Part shown: in pieces, positions 59,960 to 64,000 of the stretch
Position numbering within the stretch: position 1 is the stretch's first letter
Layout of the letters: each line of letters starts with the position of its first letter
Origin: Microglena sp. YARC
Taxonomy: Eukaryota > Chlorophyta > Chlorophyceae > Chlamydomonadales > Chlamydomonadaceae
Reading direction: 5' to 3'
Assembly (NCBI GenBank): GCA_022414725.1
Contig: CM039465.1
Location: 38,581,754 to 38,645,753 of the forward strand
DNA: 64,000 nt
Program-made: the position numbers and the translations under genes
Notes under the pieces: model-generated
Told to the model about the DNA's origin: nothing
The model's database searches: none
The model's input: the letters and a program-made list of their open reading frames with translations, nothing else

Positions 59960-60690
59960 TGCATTGCAGGGTCAATTGTTAGCACATGCAGGTTTAATTC
60001 AGGGCTATACCATTGCTATCCAATTAAGCGATCTATCAGTCAATCAGTTCAACGCTAAATGATGTTCATGTAATGTCTGATTAAGCTCGGCTTAAGGGCT
60101 CACTTCAGGGCCACATTAGGTCCATGTCAGGGTCGATGAAGGGTAAAGTAAATGCGAATTTAGGGCTGACAGGTTCAATGCAGGGCTGCGTCATGGCTAA
60201 TTTAAGGTGAGATTGTGGTCATTCAGTGTTCAATTTTATGCAGGGCCCAATTAGGTTAGTGAAAGGGCTAATTAAAGGCTAATTAAGGGCTGGCAAGGGT
60301 CAATTCAGGACCACGTTAGGGTCCTGAATTAACTATTTAAGGGGCTAAAATAGCTAATTCGGGCCCTAGAGTTTAAGCAAATTCAGGGTCATGTTATAGT
60401 CCTTCAGTGCTCAATTCAACGCTAAATGAGGTGCATGAAATATATAAATTAAGGTCTGATTAATGGCTCAATTGAGTTACACATTAGGTCCATTAAAGGG
60501 CCAATTAAAGGCCAAGTAAAGGCTAATTAAGGGCTGACTAGGGTCAATTCAGGGCCACGTTAGGGTCAATTTAGGGGCTAAAATAGTTAATTCGGGCCCT
60601 GGAGTTAAAAAAAAACCGGCCTTCGGCCGTTCAGAACTGGTGTGTAGAATGAGCGGCCTGCGGCCGCTCAGACCCCCCTTTTTGGCCTGA
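59960..60690. repeat. Imperfect GGGCTAATT/AGGGTCAATT repeats
   Basis: 60240-60370 and 60455-60605 share GGCTAATTAAGGGCTG, GTCAATTCAGG(G/A)CCACGTTA and GGGGCTAAAATAG. Two GC hairpins (GGCCTTCGGCC, GCGGCCTGCGGCCGC) lie at 60618-60680. Confidence 0.75.
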
Positions 60691-61063
60691 GCCCCGTTCA
60701 GAGATAGTTAATTTGGCCCTCTTGGGGTACCCGAGGGTACTCTATCTTCCTCCTCCTCCTAAGTAGTAAACGTCTTCGCTCCGGTCTCGCTACATTTCCG
60801 CCTGTCCGCTCCAAGCAGTAATACGTAGCAACTACGCACGCACAGGCGTACCTGTCGACCGACCAACGGACACTGTACCATGAAATCCATGATACTCCGA
60901 GGACCTACCAATGCACTGTGACAACTTTGCAAGCTTGCCCACAGCTCCTCTTCTATCACATCAGTCGCATAGTCCTTATATTCTCACTATAGCTTCCCCT
61001 TATCCTTTTACTCTCTAATTCCCAGAATTCTTCTGAATGAAGAATACCAGGAATTGGGGGGGA

Positions 61064-61313
61064 TGTTATTGACCGGTTCTCCCAGTCCTGCTAGAGTGCC
61101 CTAGAGCACCAGGCTTCCCACCTGGCTGCATACGCTGTAGTGCCTCTGCCCAATAGGGCCTGCACCCAGCGGCGTCAGTACCCTGATGTTTTGCCGCCAT
61201 CTCCTTCTTATGCCGGGCTTTCCCGCCCGCTTGTCATCTCGCATCTGTAAGCTATTACATTCCTTCAGCCCATTCCCTGTGTCGTTTCAGTTATATCACT
61301 CCGGAAAGCTAAA
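61064..61313 (+). repeat. 3' LTR
   Basis: 250 bp from TGTTATTGACCGG to GGAAAGCTAAA, preceded by a G-rich purine tract and followed by CATAG. Confidence 0.88.
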
Positions 61314-61318
61314 CATAG

Positions 61319-61670
61319 AGAGCGACCACTCTGGATGGTTGGTCATGGCAAGGGCAAGTAGTCTACACGCACGTAGACTACAAGCCCAGACAAAGTCATG
61401 GAGGTCCTAGTCCTCAACCAGGCAAACAGAAATCACTAGGGGAAAAGGGCTGGGAGGACCACATGTAAAGCAAGCCAAACAGAGAACACACATTTGGTTG
61501 CGAAAATCTCGACAAAGGAGACATACCTGTGGGTGAGTAAGCAGCAAAGGGTTGAGTTAAATTGGTGGTTTTGTGTCGAGTGGCAGCATGGCCAACGCAA
61601 GCCATATAAAAAATCCAATAATCAAGCCACACATGCACAAAGCTTGCATAGTGCATAGCTTTTTTACGGC
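61319..61670. other. Unassigned flank of the LTR element
   Basis: No gene or repeat recognised. Confidence 0.4.
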
Positions 61671-61842
61671 TACAAGCAGCAGGTTCTAGGCAGCTCCCCT
61701 TGCCTGCTACCCAGCCAACCCAAAGCAACATAGACACATAGTGCATCTGGAAGCTGGCAGAAATCAGATTACCAGTACTGTTTAAATCTTGGGTCTTAGC
61801 CAAGCGGCAGGCCCAGGGAGCTCCCTAGAAGTAGCTGCTGTG
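61671..61842. mobile_element. CTTCTAGGCAGCTCC MITE
   Basis: Inverted ends AGCAGCAGGTTCTAGGCAGC and GGGAGCTCCCTAGAAGTAGC-TGCT, about 40 bp each. Same family as 41868-42012 and 42580-43125. Confidence 0.75.
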
Positions 61843-62184
61843 TAGCCGAAATCATCCCAATTCAGCTTCAAGCAATGGGTTTGACCTAGTGGTTGGCTAT
61901 TGCAGTGGACGGGAAGCTGCCGCGAGTAGCCCACAAATGAAACAGTTAAAGCTATGGCACAGTGTTCACTCTTGGATAAGTAGCCTTGAAGCAATTTAAA
62001 GCACTTTAAAAGGCAACCTAATTCTAAATCATTTAAAAGGCAACCTAGTTCTAAGTCATTTAAAAGGCAATGCTACATATTTAAAGTTATTAATGCTTAA
62101 ACAACATTTCAAGTCGGCCCTCCAAGCACCACCAATCTAGATGTGGCAGGATGGCCACACATATTTACCGTATCATTTATTTAT

Positions 62185-62335
62185 CATTTCATTATATGAT
62201 ATCATAGGATGCCGGCAGTCTGACTAGGCTAAAGTTACCATATATATACAATATCATATGGTGGAATTTGTATGATACCGTATCATGTGATATCATACTC
62301 ACCTTTGGTAGACATCATATGATCCACCAGCCCCT
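62185..62335. mobile_element. Palindromic CATATGATATCATATG MITE
   Basis: ATGATATCATAGGATGCCGG, CAGTCTGACTAGGCTAAAGT and CTCACCTTTGGTAGACATCA, as in the copies at 26529 and 30409. Confidence 0.75.
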
Positions 62336-62339
62336 ACAC

Positions 62340-63690
62340 ATATTACTACATCAGTGGTTTGATTGCCAGATGGCTAGTTCTGCAAGTGTCAAGCGATTTG
62401 ACCTGCACAAGTACCAAACCAGGCCATTTCCAGCCTTAGCAGTCCCTTTACAAGTCGGGATTAGGGGCAGAATCGCGCTGTTTCTGACAATTGAATTTCA
62501 GACAGTTGGGTGGATGGTATAATTTGATGGCGATTTATCGATTCCCTGGCTCGATCTTTGCACTGTAGAGCTCGCGGCAGTCACTTACCTTGTGTACCAT
62601 CGGGCACTCGTGTACCATCGGGCACTTTCGTGCAACTTTCGCCACAAGGCATGGCAGGAGGTGAAACAACAATGCAAACTCCGGACATAGCTTCGCGTTT
62701 GCTTTTTGCTTTTCGACGGAGACGTCGGAAAAGAGGGAACCAAACCTAGGCCCGGGGCTCCCGCAGGCGACCCCGGGCGACCCCCCCGCCCTCGGAGCTA
62801 CTCCCAGGATTTGGGTTTTTATATTTCGAAACCAGATATTTACTACAGATGTTACTTCAAACTATTTCGAACAGGGACCATATCGAGGTTCAAATTCGGA
62901 ACTTCAAACCCAAATCTAAGCCCGTGCGTTAGAAGAAAATGCTCGGAATCGAACTCTGGGTAGATCACATTTCGCGAAAATGTGTCAGCTAGGTACGCAG
63001 CTATTTTGTATCTGCTTGCGCATCCTGTCGCGAGCAGCCGGGACGAAAGGCTTGTCGAACCCCTACCACCTCGGCCTCTGAACGGTCTATTGGAACAGCA
63101 GTACAAGTTGAGTTCACCTCCATAAGTCCCGATCCTACCTCCCAGCCTGATAATTCTTTACTCCCGAGCCCTGACCAAATCATAGTTTGCTAACTTGACA
63201 CGGGAGTATAAAAAAAAGGGGGGACACGTACCCCTAAAAAACCTGAGGGGGCTGACCCCCCCCCCCCCCCCCCCCATTTAAATCGAAATACCCCCTTTTT
63301 GAAAAACTTAGATATGGATTGTGGGGGTTTACAGTGTGGCGCACATAATGGCATCCTCGGAATTCCCACACAGGGATTGACTGATAGTCAAAATTCAGTT
63401 TTTCAACCCCATTCACCCAACAAACCACCCACCCACCCACCCAAGGGGTAGATACTTATTGCATAAGGTCCAAAGTGGTGCCAATGGACTGCTCTTGCCA
63501 AGGCCTACTCATGGGTGGTTTCAGAAGGTAATTTGGAGGTCTGAGTAAAAAGTTAGAAAAAAAAACTGAGGAGGGCGCCCCCCCCCCCCCCTAATTGAGG
63601 TGCTCAGAATGACCTGAAAAATGTCTCATAATATCGCAATGAAACATGCGATTACAGCCCCATTATCAGAAAAAATCAATCGGGAGAATG
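62340..63690. other. Unassigned, probable repeat remains
   Basis: No gene recognised. Contains CCCGGGGCTCCCGCAGGCGA near 62755, C- and G-tracts near 63260 and 63580. Confidence 0.4.
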
Positions 63691-63699
63691 AATTTTTTT

Positions 63700-63910
63700 G
63701 AGGCCTTGACACCTCCTGCTTGACAGGATGTTTTTGACAGGATGCTTCTGGGGGCGGGAGCCCCCAGGGTTACCCCGTTATCCGTTTGTCCGACCGCCCC
63801 CCCGAGACGAAGCCTGACACGCCAGCCAACGTTCTCATGAACTTGCTTTCGTTGCCACCCTTCCCTTCGTTCAGTTGCCAACAAACTCCGCCATTTTTTA
63901 GCGTCACTTG
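63700..63910 (-). repeat. Dispersed repeat R1, reverse copy
   Basis: Reverse match to 5300-5530 and 21475-21690: GGGGGCGGGAGCCCCCAGGG, GAAGCCTGACACGCCAGCCA, AACTCCGCCATTTTT. Confidence 0.7.
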
Positions 63911-64000
63911 CGACGCTGCATTGGACGCTGTCGTGACCAGCTTGGCAAACTTGTAGGCTTACTCACAAAGGGGTTCGACTTCGGTACAACAGCCGTACTG

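Larger units (their letters stand above)
47540..61313 (+). mobile_element. Ty1/copia-type LTR retrotransposon, 13.8 kb
   Basis: Two 250-bp LTRs with 7 differences, a 5-bp target duplication CATAG (47535-47539 and 61314-61318), a purine tract GGAATTGGGGGGGA right before the 3' LTR, and copia-order protease, integrase, reverse transcriptase and RNase H between. The LTRs start TG but end TAAA rather than CA. No clear primer-binding site after 47789. The roughly 9 kb between pol and the 3' LTR is noncoding and repeat-filled; a second purine tract, AAGGGGAG, follows pol at about 52025, so a shorter ancestral 3' end is possible. Confidence 0.75.

Overview
This looks like nuclear DNA of a eukaryote with a large, repeat-rich genome. 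A green alga (chlorophyte) is my best guess. The reasons are short interstitial TTTAGGG/CCCTAAA telomere-type repeats, two host genes whose wording is closest to plant forms as I remember them, and many GT-AG introns. This is inference; no species is claimed.

Two host genes can be rebuilt exon by exon. ELP2 (Elongator subunit 2, minus strand, 33467 down to 1132) has 14 exons and about 909 residues. NUDT21/CFIm25 (25-kDa subunit of pre-mRNA cleavage factor I, plus strand, 34089 to 44419) has 6 exons and 233 residues. All 18 introns are GT-AG with matching phases. The two start codons face away from each other across a 621-bp region that probably holds a divergent promoter.

The most unusual feature is in the introns. 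At most splice junctions of both genes there is a tandem array, or a few copies, of the junction itself: the last bases of the exon plus the donor, or the acceptor plus the first bases of the exon. Units are 11 to about 150 bp with up to about 24 copies, and most keep an intact GT or AG. Both genes also have a tandem array across the stop codon. In the exon 9 array of ELP2 the unit is 66 bp and the array is open in frame, so each decoy acceptor would add 22 residues.

Dispersed elements fill the rest: a SINE-like family (SINE-A) ending in TGTAAC(ATAC)n and often next to junction copies, a clearer tRNA-derived SINE (SINE-B), a third short family (SINE-C), four hAT-type MITEs (two with perfect 8-bp target duplications), palindromic MITEs and several minisatellites.

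From 47540 to 61313 lies a Ty1/copia-type LTR retrotransposon with two 250-bp LTRs (7 differences) and a CATAG target duplication. Its gag-pol is broken. About 9 kb of noncoding sequence, including a 40-bp hairpin array of about 35 copies, lies between pol and the 3' LTR. Beyond 61.3 kb I see only repeats and unassigned sequence.
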